Assembly: GCF_963169125.1 (NCBI RefSeq)
Contig: NC_084796.1
Location: 216,652,448 to 216,716,447 of the forward strand
Source: Humulus lupulus
Taxonomy: Eukaryota > Streptophyta > Magnoliopsida > Rosales > Cannabaceae
DNA: 64,000 nt
Reading direction: 5' to 3'
Below, in pieces: positions 9,664-21,320 of this stretch. Below the pieces are notes generated by a model. The model was given only the letters and a program-made list of their open reading frames with translations. It searched no databases and was not told the origin of the DNA. Position 1 is the stretch's first letter, and each line of letters opens with the position of its first letter. The translations under genes and the position numbers were made by a program.

Positions 9664-10867
9664 ACTTATGCGTTAGGCCCTAAAAGAAATGCTCCAAGAG
9701 GTGCTCATTTGAAGAAAGCCTCCTCATCCCGAGCCCCATCGACACAACCACCGCCACCACCCATTGATTTTAATCTAGGCAAATTCAAAACTAAGGAGGT
9801 TGCAGATTTATTTAAAACAAATCAATGGGAAATCAGTTGTTCCGGAAAGAGGGATGGAGTATCAAGTGGAACCATACCCAAATAATCCCCCATATGAGTC
9901 CATAAGAGAAGAAATTACTAGAAGAAATTGGGGCATATTTTGTAAGTCAATGCAAGTGGATAGTGCCAACTACTCTCAACTACATGAGTTTTATGCCAAT
10001 TTCCCCAATCAAGTTGATGAGCTAAAAATTTTTGTTCATGGAAAGGAAGTGCCATCCGACATTGACTCTATTAATACTTTGCTCCATCTCCCTACTATTC
10101 CAGCAACTGAGAATGAGCACTCGCAATTGTCTCATTTTAGTAAGGTTGATTATGTAGAGGCGGTAGAGACATTGAGCATGTTGGGGACTCGATTTAATTA
10201 TCATGGTGGTGAACCAAAGCATTTTTTCCACTGGAAGTTGAATTGCATTGCCCATGCTTGGGCTTATTTTGTGAGTTCTTGTCTGTTTCCAATCACTCAT
10301 TTATCTTCTATTGATCAAGAGCGATGTATTTTGGTTTACGCTATCATGACGGGAAAAAAAATAGATGTGGGACATGTAATCAAGTATAGCATTTGAAACA
10401 TCAGTAAATTCAACACCACTAGTGGCTTGGCACATGGCACATTCATAACTCAGTTGTGTTAGACTTATGAGGTGCCCAAGATTGATGGAGACATAATATG
10501 GAAGCCCATGAAACCCATCACTCTGTCTATGGTTCTTGGTTTTCCTCCAGCTTCTCTTGAGCCTCCAGATCCTGGCCAAGCCCCCAAACGTCTGTGGGGT
10601 GGAGACAATGAGGAGACTGATCCCGTTGGTACCGGTGGAACTGATGATGTGGGGCCAAGTGGTAGTGAGCTTTTTTTGGTTATTGGAGGGCCCATTGATT
10701 ACCATACTCAGCGCACACATAATCGGATAGATTACATCATTCAACAAAATCAGTATATGATCCGGTCACATCATGCTCAAAACCAACATTTCAATCAATA
10801 TATGGAGCAACGCATTTAGTATGAAGCTCAGCATGTGGATGCCCGTAATGCTTTAGTCCAACGGTGA
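9664..10867 (+). pseudogene. Athila-like env-position ORF (putative plant transposon protein domain)
   Basis: Third ORF downstream of pol, in the place where Athila elements carry an env-like gene. An N-terminal part in one frame (RNAPRGAHLKKASSSRAP, then FNLGKFKTKEVADLFK) shifts at about 9815 to the frame open from 9800. That frame holds a conserved helical domain (RRNWGIFCKS, LHEFYANFP, VHGKEVPSDIDSIN, HFFHWKLNCIAHAWAYFV, DQERCILVYAIMTGKKIDVG). This matches what I know as the putative plant transposon protein domain found in Athila-type elements. The same frame continues after stops at 10394-10396 and about 10460 as a linker (PGQAPKRLWGGDNEETD) and a Q/H-rich tail to 10867. No clear signal peptide or membrane anchor is visible. 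Function is not known; the family call is from memory. Confidence 0.72.
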
Positions 10868-12320
10868 TCGACGTGTAAGGCTGACTAGAATACCTTTATG
10901 TATCCCCCACTGTACATGCCCTACAACCCACCGTCTCTACCATTGCCATACTGATGTGGTAGGTATCCTATTCGGTAAGTTTTCTTTTCTTTTCTTTTTA
11001 TGACACATTGTGGACAATGTGTCCATTAAGATTAGGGGAGAAGATTTACTTTTGTTTTGTGTTTAGTTGTGTATTGTGTTTAGAATTGTTACAGTGTCAT
11101 GTTTGTGTGAATCAAGTTGTCAATGCTAGCTTATGATATGAAAGAAAATGTCGTGCAAATTTTTGAAATTATTGACCAATTGAATCCGTGTGCTTGGTTA
11201 GACTGCATTGGTAGCTTGTTTTGATCCATAAAAAAAATTGAATGTTTAGCCATCATTGGAAAAATTCTTGGCCATTTGAATTTGAATGTATGCATTGTTA
11301 AAAACAGTGGCTTGTCGTTTGATGCATGAATGAATCTAGAACTTGCTTGTTTATCATTTGAGATGAAATCCTAGATGAGATATGCTTAGGAAAGTGATTT
11401 AGGCAATTTCTTGGAATGTTTGAGCCTTTCAAGCTAACCCAAAAGTAATTTTCCATTGTTACTCTTGTTGAGCCTAAAATTATCCTCTTTGTTGTTTGAC
11501 ACCAATTGTGAGCCAAATAGACATTTTGTTACTTTTCATTCCTTTATCAAATTACTATGAGCATATGGATAAATAATGGGGAATGAATTGTAATGGGATG
11601 TGATTAGTTTAGTAATTTGGTGTATTGTAATTATGAATAAAATTGTTGAGAATTTAAAAAAAAAAAGAAGCAAAATAATAGAAGTTTGAAACCCAAGCTA
11701 AATTCTTATTATGCTTTCACAAAAACATGTTTGGGGGAGTTTAGTTTGAAAAAAAAAAGAGAAAAAACAAATAAATGATTAAGTGAAATAAGTGTTTCTC
11801 AACCTTTACTTGGGTCTATATGGGGTTTTCGTTGGAAATTGTTTGGGTGAATTGTTGTTTTGTAAGTTCATATGATTATGGTAATTTGGAGCTTAAATGA
11901 CATATCTACCCATTGCCTAAGCCTATTGTTATGAGCCTAAAGTCCTAATGATTTGTGAGCATATTTTGTCTACATTAGTGGAGACTGATGAACAATGCAG
12001 GCATATGGATAAAATGTTTGATGGCTTGATAGTATATTTTGACATGCATACATAAGATTCAATTGTTGAGTAATTTTTGTGGTTATGGTTGAATAGGTAT
12101 TTTTGGATTGAATAAGGTTGTTGGTGTGGTCTGACTAAAATTCTGTATTGCTTTTACAAATAAGGATTTTGGACTTTTGCGTGAGATTTTCTGAAATTGA
12201 GGCTAATTCAGTGTTGTTGACTTGATTCATAAGTTTGTGTCGTTTGTGTTTTTTTTTTTTTTTTGAGTTTCCAATTTTTTGAGTTTATTGTGAGTCTTTA
12301 CTCGAGGGCGAGTAAAGGCT
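10868..12320 (+). other. Athila-like 3' untranslated region, no gene
   Basis: AT-rich sequence without a credible ORF. It holds a hairpin at 11002-11023 and purine-rich tracts resembling PPTs at about 11028-11046 and 11728-11742, ahead of the final PPT. The short minus-strand ORF at 11298-11516 has no recognisable features. Confidence 0.6.
11002..11023. other. Perfect 10-bp inverted repeat (hairpin) in Athila 3' region
   Basis: The arms GACACATTGT and ACAATGTGTC are separated by GG. A purine tract (ATTAGGGGAGAAGAT) follows within 8 bp. I recall a similar hairpin plus purine tract after the env-like ORF in other Athila elements. Confidence 0.65.
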
Positions 12321-12335
12321 AAGATTGGGGGAGTT
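12319..12335 (+). other. Athila-like polypurine tract
   Basis: AAGATTGGGGGAGTT ends at 12335, directly before the TGTTGAGCC start of the LTR, as expected for a plus-strand element. Confidence 0.8.
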
Positions 12336-13711
12336 TGTTGAGCCTCATTTTGTGTGGTGTTTAGGTTGTACTTTAGATAGTTTTTATTTAAGTTCTTCTA
12401 TTATTTAGTGCAGTACTAAGCTTGTCTTTGTCGTTTTTCAGGTTTTAGTTAATAAATAAAGGAAAAGAGAAAATGAAGAAAATTGGCAGAAAAATGATGA
12501 AATAATCAGTGTTTTGATATTGTTTCTGTGAAAAAGATGAGCCCTCAAGATATTTTATAGCCTCGATGAATTCTCAGGACAAAAGTGTGTAATTTGAATA
12601 AATTATTAAGAGCCACGACACGACTTGGTAGCTCAGCTGCCAGGTCTTTTACAGAATGTATGTTTTCAAAGTTCTGCAAGGGCTGCGGCGCTAGAAGGAA
12701 GGGGCGTGACGCTGAAGGATTCTCCAGGCCAGAAGAAATGCACGGGCCGCAGTAGTGGAAAGTTGGGCCACGGCTTGCCTCAATGAAAAAGCCAGTTTTT
12801 GGGAAACGGGCCGCGACACTTGAATAGTTGAGCTGCGGCTTGCGTTACTTCAGAAAGAAAAATTAGGTTTATAACTTATCTTTGAAAGAAAAGATGGGGA
12901 CTTTTGAAGAATGATTTTGGAGAGCGAGGAATACACTGTGGAGCACTATTTTCAACAATTCTTTTTCTTTTACTTTAGAATTTTATGTTATTTTCCATTG
13001 ATATTCATGTTAAGAATGATGTTTATGAACTAAATTTCTGTTTAGGTTTTTTAATTGACTCTCTTGAAACTCCATTATGATTTAATGCATTTATTTATTT
13101 CTTCTTCATCTGAAATCTATTCAGTTCATGCTTATTGTGTATGTGATTGACTGTGCACCTTTTACATATACGATTTATGAATTTGAATCAAAATTTGAAA
13201 AGTGAGAATTAAATATGCTAAAATTGAAGACATAGATTTCAATTTAGAACAAGAGTATCAAATTGGTTTATGTGATTTAGGACTGTATTCATTGCTTTCT
13301 ATTGTTTGAATTAACCATAGAAATATAGGGAATTCACATTAGGTTGAATTTTCTATTTCTTAACTCGATTAGTTAACATTTTTGTATGTCTATCATTTCA
13401 GTGAGAAGAGTTTCAGTAGTAATTGCATTAAATAATAATAGAGTGGATAGTAGAGAAGATTAGGATTCCTAATTGTTTCATAGTGAATTTAATCCTTGTG
13501 TTCTTGTTATTATTTGATTTCTACAATTTTCATTTATTTCTGCTTTCTTGTTTTCAAATTTCACAAATCCAGTTTTCATTAGCCAAATAGAAACTAGAAA
13601 TAAATTATTTGGTAATTGATAAATTAGTCTTCGTGGGACGATACTCGTTCTTATCGAGATTTATTATAAATTGTGATTACGTATACTTGCGTAGCTATAA
13701 AATCCGCAACA
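12336..13711 (+). repeat. Athila-like 3' LTR
   Basis: A 1376-bp LTR running from TGTTGAGCCTC to AAATCCGCAACA, with TGTTG...CAACA termini. The last 90 bp (TTCGTGGGACGATACTCG and the CGCAACA end) look like the U5 end of Athila LTRs. At 12600-12850 it carries several GGGCCGCGG-like micro-repeats. The partner 5' LTR is not in the window. Confidence 0.8.
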
Positions 13712-15373
13712 GTATACAATATAGGTTGTATTGGACTGGGACACGATGAAAGAAAGAACTTTTGATAATATCCATTAATATATAGAAGTTCAACATTCAT
13801 CAATCAATGGTCGTTTGAGACTTGACCTCAATCCTGAAGGGAGCAATGAACTCCTATCTGTTCTTTTATAACTTTTGACTTATCGGGTAAGGTTCAATAT
13901 TCCTATGACCGAATTCTTGATATCTTGGAGTCATAGAATTGCAAGTGGTTGTGAACATACTTCACAGATATGGAATTTGATCCTTACTTAATGAAAGCAA
14001 ATTAGTTATTCCTTTTAGTGTTGATTCGAGGGTTGAATAGAGAGTGCTCAATTTCTGTTAGAGAACAGAAATTTCATTATATAATTAAATTTATAGGATA
14101 ATGTTCATTACAAGATCAATGGAACTAATTAATAAAAGCATAATTAGAGAGGTTAATTGATATTAAGACCTAGATATAATTATGAACAACTAGTAGAGGG
14201 TCATAACTCATTCAAATCACTAAATCAATGGATGATTTTATAGTTATAGATTCTAATAATATAAGACTGTAGTTTTGAGAGTTCAACTATGAATTTCTAG
14301 TGGAATAGTTCATAGTTAATAAATTAATTAATGGACCTAACAGTTAATGAAATTAATTAAATTATTGGAGCTTAGAACTACGAGTCCATACTGTCCCCGT
14401 ACTAGCTTGATAACACAGAGGTAGGATTTCGATATTAAAAGGAAATAATTAAAAATAATAAAGTATTATTTTTATTCTCACAAATTAATATTATTTGTGA
14501 AATAATATTTAATGGAAAATAAATTTATATTATTAATTTTGTGAAATTAATTTTTATTTAAAATTAATGTAATCATATTTAATTTTGTGTTATAATTGTA
14601 TACTACATAAAATAATATGATAAAGGCCCAAACAATAGCATTTTATAGAGATAAAATACCACAGGGCCCAAAGCCTTGTAGTTGGCGCTTACCACAGTCC
14701 AAATGGATTGTGGCCTACGCATAGGCCTAATAAGACTAGGGCTAGATCTTCTTTTCATTGTTATATAAATAGAATATAACATCATGAGAAAAAGTGATCA
14801 AATGTAATTTGATGATATATCTGCCGAGAGAGAACATAAATAGAGAAATTTGTTCTCTCTAAATAGTGAGAAGAACACTCTCTCATGTATTGAGATTCAA
14901 AAGTGTGTTCTTGTGTATCCTACCAAATAGCATAGACATCCACCTGTCTCCTTCTGTTTGTGCGATCCATAGTATGGAAGATGGTTAGATAGAAGGCTAA
15001 GACGCTATTTGATCTACGAGTGCTCTACATCTAGAAGGTATTTGTTTTTTTCTTCTTATTTAGATTCATGTTGCATGAGAATGATCTCAATCTAGTTATG
15101 GTTCCTACAGTGATTCGTTCTTATGCTATAATAATTGTTATTATCGCATTGAAATATTATCCCATGCTACTGCTACACTGTCAATTACATGATCAAAAAC
15201 CAACAATCCCTGCTTGTTCTATTTGAGTAGGATGGGTTCTAACCATATCAGTGGCCTACTCGTTCCTATGGCTATGAGTGGGCCAGTCATTCCTGGGGGT
15301 CCGTTCTGATGGCATGGAGATAAGAGCTGCAGTCCAAACAAAACAACTTACATTAGGATGATTATGCATATGG
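13712..15373 (+). other. AT-rich stretch, probable copia-like LTR remnant
   Basis: No coding sequence is visible. A strong TATA box (TATATAAATAGA) lies near 14762 and is followed by a leader-like stretch with CT-rich and stop-rich sequence. A possible LTR end, ACCAACA, lies near 15207. Sequence at 13740-14000 resembles the region between pol and the 3' LTR of some copia elements. The LTR start and a partner LTR were not found, so this is tentative. 15208-15373 shows nothing recognisable. Confidence 0.35.
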
Positions 15374-15995
15374 TGTAACGCTCTTGATTGCCAAGATTGT
15401 TATATTGTGTATTTAAATAGTGCTAGACCCGCTAAACGAGTCATTTGGCCATAAATGTGTAACTAATCATGATTAATGGCTTAGGGTTATAAATTTTAGG
15501 CGAAAGGAATAGTCATTTAATTAAAACATTAAGTTTGTACATGGTATCCCAAAATAAACATTTACAAATTCGTTTATTGTTCCAAAAGGGTAATTACAAC
15601 TCATATTTACAAACAGCCGACCTACGCGGCAAAATAGGGTTAGACCCTTGTTCCTCTAAAACACCACAGCCGTGGTGGTCGAGCAGCCGCATATGTACAC
15701 GTCACCACCGAAGCTCTCCAACTCATGGTTGGTCTAGCTTCCATTTCCCCTTACCTGCCCCGTGTAGCACCCGTGAGCCAAAACTCGCAAGGAAAACCTA
15801 AACATGCTCATAACTAGTTAATAACATATTACATAATCATTATAAACATGCCTAGCAATAATAACCCTGCTCATGCATGCAGTCTATTCAGATAATTTAC
15901 TATAGCATCATATCGAGGCTCATTACCCAAACTAGATGACTAATAAGTCATACCGGGGCCCAGTGCCCTAGAATATGGGACTAATAAGTCACCTT
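15374..15995 (+). repeat. LTR family B fragment, copy 1 (plus orientation)
   Basis: Begins TGTAACGCTCTTGATTGCC, a start I associate with plant gypsy LTRs. From about 15500 it is similar to the reverse complement of 21950-22260, including GCCGTGGTGGTC and GCATATGTACAC. The right end is uncertain and merges into the T1 LTR. Confidence 0.6.
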
Positions 15996-16275
15996 GGCGC
16001 GTGCAACGCTCGGGTGCGCATGGACGAGGTGAGATGGGGTCTCATTGGATGAGGTTCGGGTGTGCAGCCGAGTCGCAAGACGCGCGCGGGCTGTGGACAG
16101 CCTTATATAGCGAGGGCCTCGTGGCCTTGGCAGGTACTTATGCATGTCGGGCAGCCTCGCATGGCAAGGCCCTCGGGTCTCTCGCGTGGGGAAAAATATT
16201 TGGTTGCTTGGTTTGCTCGAGGCTAATGAGGGTAAACCTCAATTTTTTTCCTTGGTGGAATTTTGAGCATCCACA
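15996..16275 (-). repeat. T1 Tat-type 3' LTR (minus strand), outer end undefined
   Basis: On the minus strand an LTR starts at 16275 with TGTGGATGCTC, directly after a PPT. A minus-strand TATA box, CTATATAAGG, lies at 16101-16110. The outer edge is not resolved because this LTR abuts LTR-B sequence; the left coordinate is a guess. Confidence 0.55.
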
Positions 16276-16290
16276 CTTGCCCCCAATCTA
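16276..16290 (-). other. T1 polypurine tract
   Basis: The minus strand reads TAGATTGGGGGCAAG directly before TGTGGATGCTC. It shows that the host element T1 runs on the minus strand, so the gene at 17035-19033 is antisense to it. Confidence 0.75.
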
Positions 16291-16493
16291 GGAGAGGACC
16301 TTTAGGCGCTCTGGTAGACTTCTTTGGTATGGTGCACTAAAAGCACAGGCGGTGTCTGTGATGATCCTTGTTATTGCTTGAGCTTGGGTGTGAACCCTTT
16401 TTTTGGCTTCGTGGATCCCAATCCAGATGCCAAGCTCTCTTCTTGGCCATTGATCAGTCGTTAGGTTCGATGGTCAAGATGAGCCTGTGGCTC

Positions 16494-16504
16494 CTATAAA
16501 TAAG
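16494..16504 (+). promoter_or_regulatory. TATA box upstream of T1 antisense ORF
   Basis: CTATAAATAAG on the plus strand lies about 540 bp upstream of the first Met (17035) of the antisense ORF. The T2 copy has a comparable TATA box upstream of its own antisense ORF, which supports a dedicated promoter. Confidence 0.5.
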
Positions 16505-17034
16505 CCTTCACATCTAGCCCATTATTTACACCCCATCTTCTTAGCTTAGTGGTTTTTAGATCCTTGCTCCTTCCAAGAGGTAAGAGGTTCAATCCCCCAC
16601 AACCTCACTTTTGTTATCTTTTCCCTTTTTTTTTTTTATACTTGAGTTCATTTCTTGTATGTCCATATCCATGCAGGCAGTTGAGGACTAAAGCACCCTT
16701 TTCCTTTGTTTTCGCAGACGCGTACTTTCGACCACTTGCCTCTATTTTATCGTGTTAGTGCTTTCGGCCCTCGACTCCTTTTGACCACGTCAGCACCCAA
16801 TTTTACTTGCTTGAGGTATGCTTTCATTCTCCCTTATGTTTATTGGGTCCAAATTAGCACCACTCGGGAAGGGGTATTTTGGTCTGAGCTTGTCGTGAGT
16901 TAACCCAGTTGCATGCCCTTATTCGTACCCCATTGTGGGTTCTTTAGAGCGCTTGTACCGAGAGGTTTTGAGCCCATTCCTTTGTATTTTGTAGCAATCC
17001 TCTCATTTATACGTGAACCCTTTTTGCTTTCGGG

Positions 17035-19033
17035 ATGAGGCTTTATGCATGTGAAGGTCCATTTGACGCTCCTCCGCGGGTCGAGTTTGTTGACTTGTCT
17101 TCAGACTCAAAGTCCCCCAAGGACAATCCTCACCATGACTACGACACCTTAAGGTAGGCCCGTATTCGTCATCTTGAGCATATGGTTGAACTTAGGCGTA
17201 AAATTTGGGTGGTAGAGAGTGAAATAGACTCAGTTTTGAGGGGAGACGGAGTACCTTTCCCCCTCAACCTTAACGGCCATGTAGCGAACCTTAGGGTGAC
17301 CCTTTTAGATTTGCAGATGGAGTTCGAGTTTATGGAGGGAAATTTCCTGCCTAACCCTCCTATCCTGTTTTCCCCTAATGACTGTCATGGAGGAAGAAAA
17401 AATGGAGGGTAAAGTGCGTTGGCATCCACTCTAGTGTCCCATGTGTCAGAAAATAAACTATTGGAGATAATGGAGAACAACCGTGTTGGCCTGGAATACA
17501 CGTTATACGTTCCTTCGAACAAGTGCTGGGCTGATTGCCCAAGTCTGGGTTACGTGGTCATGAGCGAGCATATATTGAAAGCCGGTGGCACAATCCCATT
17601 ACACCAATTTTTTGTCACAGTTCTCAATTTTTTTGACCTTGCTTCACTCCAGCTGGTGCCCAATAGCTTGCTGACCTTGAGTTGCCTCTTCATCTCGTAT
17701 ATGGAGCATTTCGAGCGTTCTCCTACGACCCAAGAGGTGCATTTCATGTACAATCTCATGCCCTCTCTTAAATCCAAGGACTTTTATTTCCTACAAAAAT
17801 CCAATACTTCGGTCTCCTTGATAGATGGCTCTGTATCCAATCTAGGGTCTTGGAAGCAGGACTTTTTCCTTGTGAAGGGCCCCTCTCTGTTCCTGAGCAC
17901 TTTCGCTCAGCTCCTAGTAAGTACCTCAAGCCTTTTTATTTTATTTTTTTTGGAACTTATGTTTGTGTCAGCAACTGTGTTGACTGTGCAGAGAATTTCG
18001 CCATGCCTGAAGTTGTCGAGTCAGAGGTGAATGCAGTGGATAAATTTCTCGAGGCTAACCCTGCCGAGAAAATGGTTGTACATCTCTTCACCATGGCCAA
18101 ACTCAACTTTCATAAGCTGTCCCCGGTTTTGGAGCCCGGGTTGTTGTGGACTATTTCTGGAACAAAGAAGAAGAAGGCTGTTTTGGCTGAACATCACTTG
18201 GACGGTAGTGAGGATAAGCGTGTGCCAGAAGGGGTCTCCCCTGGACATGGGCAACCCCACCGACCGTCTTTTTCTCCTAGGGGGTGCCCTCCTTTAGACC
18301 CTACAGATCGTGACATGGCCTCCCACTCCCAGGATCAATAGGCCATGCCGAGGGGTTTTGTCTGTCCTTATTCTGAGGACTTCGATGCTTTTCCTTAGGC
18401 TTCCCTTGATCCAGGTCCATCAAGGGCTCATTTTCTGATCTTCTTACGCCCCTCCTCCTTCGGCGAGCGGGTCATCTGTTCCTACCTATCCAAGCGCCCT
18501 TGGCTCGGAAGGGGCACCCTGGGTGGGCCGCATGGCGGCCTCTTATGGGCGACGGTATGTCTAGGTCGCCACGGATCTTCCTTAGGATGATTGGAGTGGT
18601 CTTGGGAGTTTTACCATGTCGGAGCTCGGGAGACTCTTGCACGATTTGCCGACTCGGCTCAAGACATCTCCACGTCGAATGCTGAGAGGGACCGTCTTAT
18701 AGTCTAGGTCCAAGGGCTCGAGAGGGAACTTTCTGAAACTAGGCTTAAGCTAAAGGAGGCCCTGGCGAAGGCCTCTTCCTCATCAAAAAAGAAGAAGAGG
18801 GCGATTGCCAAGGCCACAATGCTACAAGAAAATGTCACTTCCTTAGAGATAGAACTTAAGGGTGCCAAGGCTATCATCGCAGCGTTGCAAGGGAGGGTCG
18901 CTTCCTTAAAGGCGGATAAGGCAGCTATTCAATATAGATCCATAGAGCGCGCCCTCTACGGAGTATGGAGGCAAAATCCTAACTTTGATTTCTCCACCTT
19001 CAGTGAGCACACCGTTGCCAGGGCAGCTGAGTG
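17035..19033 (+). pseudogene. T1 antisense extra ORF (putative gypsy-type transposon protein, Transposase_28-like)
   Basis: Extra ORF of a Tat-type gypsy element, placed before its PPT and antisense to it. The frame from 17035 (MRLYACEGPFDAPPRVEF) has stops at 17155 and 17410 and resumes to about 17870 with a conserved domain (LYVPSNKCWAD, HILKAGGTIPLHQFFVTVL, LQLVPNSLLTL, FYFLQKS). This matches the family named putative gypsy-type transposon (PF04195, from memory) and resembles the T2 copy. The frame then shifts (SVPEHFRSAP), a GTAAGT...GTGCAG intron lies at 17917-17991, and exon 2 follows (VNAVDKFLEANPAEKMVVHL). After further breaks, 18690-19033 encodes a charged coiled coil (LERELSETRLKLKEALAKA, then SLEIELKGAKAIIAAL). 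Function is unknown; the copy is dead. Confidence 0.72.
17917..17991 (+). other. Intron in T1 antisense ORF
   Basis: Donor GTAAGT, T-rich body and acceptor TTGACTGTGCAG, 75 bp in length, in phase 1. The T2 copy has an intron with GTAAGT and GTGCAG ends at the equivalent point of the protein. Both lengths are multiples of three. Confidence 0.65.
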
Positions 19034-19338
19034 AAACGTCCATGGTAGGAGGCCTTGAGATTATCATTCTGTGATTTTTTTGATTTAGTCTTATGCGGTT
19101 GTATGCTCATTTGAGCCCTATTTTTCTTGTAATTTCTCCGAGCCCTGCTATATTATCAAAACTCCCTTTATATATATATATGCATATGTGATCATTCATC
19201 TTTATTCCTTTGTGTTCGAGGTCCCTTTGAGTCTGCACAATGGGGTTCAATAGGTTCTCTTTTTAATTTATCAGGCTTCAGGTCCTTTGGAGCCCCTGCG
19301 AAGGGGTTTAATAGGTCTCTATTTGGTGCCTCTTGATT
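19034..19338 (+). other. Region after T1 ORF, two degenerate ~60-bp repeats, no gene
   Basis: After the stop of the antisense ORF, two similar stretches (GGGGTTCAATAGGTTCTCT and GGGGTTTAATAGGTCTCT) recur about 60 bp apart at about 19220-19325. The A2 LTR then starts at 19339. Confidence 0.5.
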
Positions 19339-19840
19339 TGTAATGACCCAATTAATTCTAGACTTTGGACCATTAAAACTACTTATACATAGACACTATT
19401 CTTAAGAAAAACATACATATGAAATATTCATAACTTTATTAAAAACTGTAAAGAAAATGTTAAAATACATAAAATTTGGGGTATGATATGGGATCCCATT
19501 GCTTGAATATAAAACATATCTTAAATCTTAAATAAATTCGTTACAAGATCAGGTGCGAAAAATACATAGAAAACATAATTGAAATGACTTAAAACAACTT
19601 TGTCCTCGAATTGTTCACGCAGTCCACCGAATCCATTCTTTGTCAATACACAATCCCAAGCTGCCAAGAATCTTTCCACTGCCATAACTATTTTCCTGCA
19701 CATATTAAAAATAAAGGAATGAGCGTAATGCCCAGCAAGGAAAATCTACTAAAAGCATGAAACATAAACATAAACATAAACTATAAACATATAGCATATA
19801 CTATAAACATATATCACAATTCTAACCCATGTACATGATA

Positions 19841-19970
19841 ATTATTGGGGTTTGCTAACTAAGCAATTATAAGCCTCAAAATACAATGAGGTTTGCTAGT
19901 TAAGCAACTATAAGCCCCAAGAACATAAAAGTGTTGGGGTGTGCTATTTAAGCAACAATAAGCCCCAAAA
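19841..19970. repeat. Three ~43-bp tandem repeats inside A2 LTR
   Basis: Units share TTGGGGTTTGCTAACTAAG and TATAAGCCCCAA with changes. They correspond in position to the 7229-7350 array of A1 but have diverged strongly. Confidence 0.75.
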
Positions 19971-20505
19971 CATATATATCATAACATATAAAAACATATC
20001 ATAACATATTATACCATAATCATATCATATAAGCATATAATAACTATCCTATTTTCCTTACCAAATATCGGGATCTAAGAACAAGGTCAGGATTTTGGAA
20101 CACTCCTAAAACCAATAATAGAAAGGTGAGTACTTCGAAAAGAAAAGAGATTAAAAGGAATGAGCTAAGCCACCGAAAAGATACTTACCAACAAGAAACC
20201 TCAAGTTCAAAGAACTTAGATGCCTAACCAAGAATGGAAAACAGCGAGTTAGGATTTGAGTAGAGAAAAACTATAAAAACTAATGAAACATACAGAAATG
20301 AACTAGGGATAGGAATACCATTGAAAGCACTATAACTGAACTACACCTTGTTATCGAAAAACACACTATTAACCTAACTTCCCAAGTGTTTAATACTCTA
20401 AAGGTTATAACCCCAACCCATGTGTTTAACACTCTAAAGTAAACCTAACTGCTTGAAGGCTCTAAACTTAGCTTGAAGAATGAAAGAAATGGTTGGGTAC
20501 TAGTC

Positions 20506-20834
20506 CCTATTTATAGAGTTCAAGAATGAAAAGATCTTCTTTTAGCTTGAATAAAATAATGACTATTTAATTGAAAAACATTTGAATATTCGTTCAGCAG
20601 AGGCCTAAGACTCGGTCAAAAAGAATATGAGGCTTATCAAGAGGTTATGGAATAAAATGAGCTCGGTTTCAAAATTGTTTGAAAATTTTTCCCTAGAGCC
20701 GATATATCGCCCACGGTAAGTGATATATCACCTGGGTTTATATTCCCGAGGCTCGTCGAAGTGTTCGTGCGAAGTTACGTGTTTTTCATATTCCCCGAGT
20801 GGTGATATATCGCCCCCTAGAGCTGCGATATATC
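20506..20834 (-). promoter_or_regulatory. A2 LTR U3: TATA box plus four GATATATC palindromes
   Basis: The minus-strand TATA box CTCTATAAATAGG lies at 20506-20518. GATATATC occurs at 20701, 20722, 20804 and 20827. The offsets of 21, 82 and 23 bp match those of the A1 LTRs, although the sequence between the motifs has diverged. Confidence 0.6.
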
Positions 20835-21284
20835 GACATACGCTGAAATAGTATACACGTAATTGCACTTTTTCAGCCTAATTTGAATTGAGTAAACAGC
20901 TTTGACTGAGTCCTATAACGATTTCAAAGCTGCTGGCAGACTCTGGGGTTTTCAAATATTCCTCTTATAAAACTATTCCTCAAAAATACTTAATTTCTTA
21001 ATAAACATGCACACGGAAAGTGTCATTCTCTTATTGGTTCTATCTAAACCTTATAGTATAATAAATATCATCTTCATAATCAGCTATATTAATCAAACCT
21101 TATGTTATAATTAATATTCTTAAACTATAGGTTAAACTTATAAAATCTATAAGTGTTGCTACGAGTGTCCAACTAAGTCCCAGCTTGAACCAAAATCCAC
21201 AGTCATAAACATAATTTAACTACTACTAGCCATTACTACTGCTACTACTATCTAACTAGCTAAGTAAAATTCTTTAACTCTACA

Positions 21285-21302
21285 ATTCTCCCCTAATAAA
21301 AA
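21285..21302 (-). other. A2 polypurine tract
   Basis: The minus strand reads TTTTATTAGGGGAGAAT directly before the LTR start TGTAGAGTTAAAG. It corresponds to the A1 PPT. Confidence 0.8.
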
Positions 21303-21320
21303 GAATTTCGTCCTTGAAAT

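Larger units (their letters stand above)
19339..21284 (-). repeat. A2 3' LTR (A-type chromovirus)
   Basis: A complete 1946-bp LTR in the same orientation as the A1 LTRs, starting TGTAATGACCC and ending TTAACTCTACA. A PPT and the integrase end follow on the right, so it is the 3' LTR of a minus-strand element. It carries a three-unit tandem array at 19841-19970 and a TATA box and palindrome cluster at 20506-20834. It appears to have inserted just behind the T1 antisense ORF. Confidence 0.88.

Noticed and set aside
9664..10867. An endogenous virus envelope gene
   Set aside because: No signal peptide, glycoprotein features or membrane anchor are visible. The position and motifs fit the Athila-type accessory ORF.
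17035..18030. A possible host gene with introns
   Set aside because: The protein is related to the T2 copy and to a domain known from gypsy-type elements, it lies next to a PPT and LTR, and it has stops. It is an element gene.
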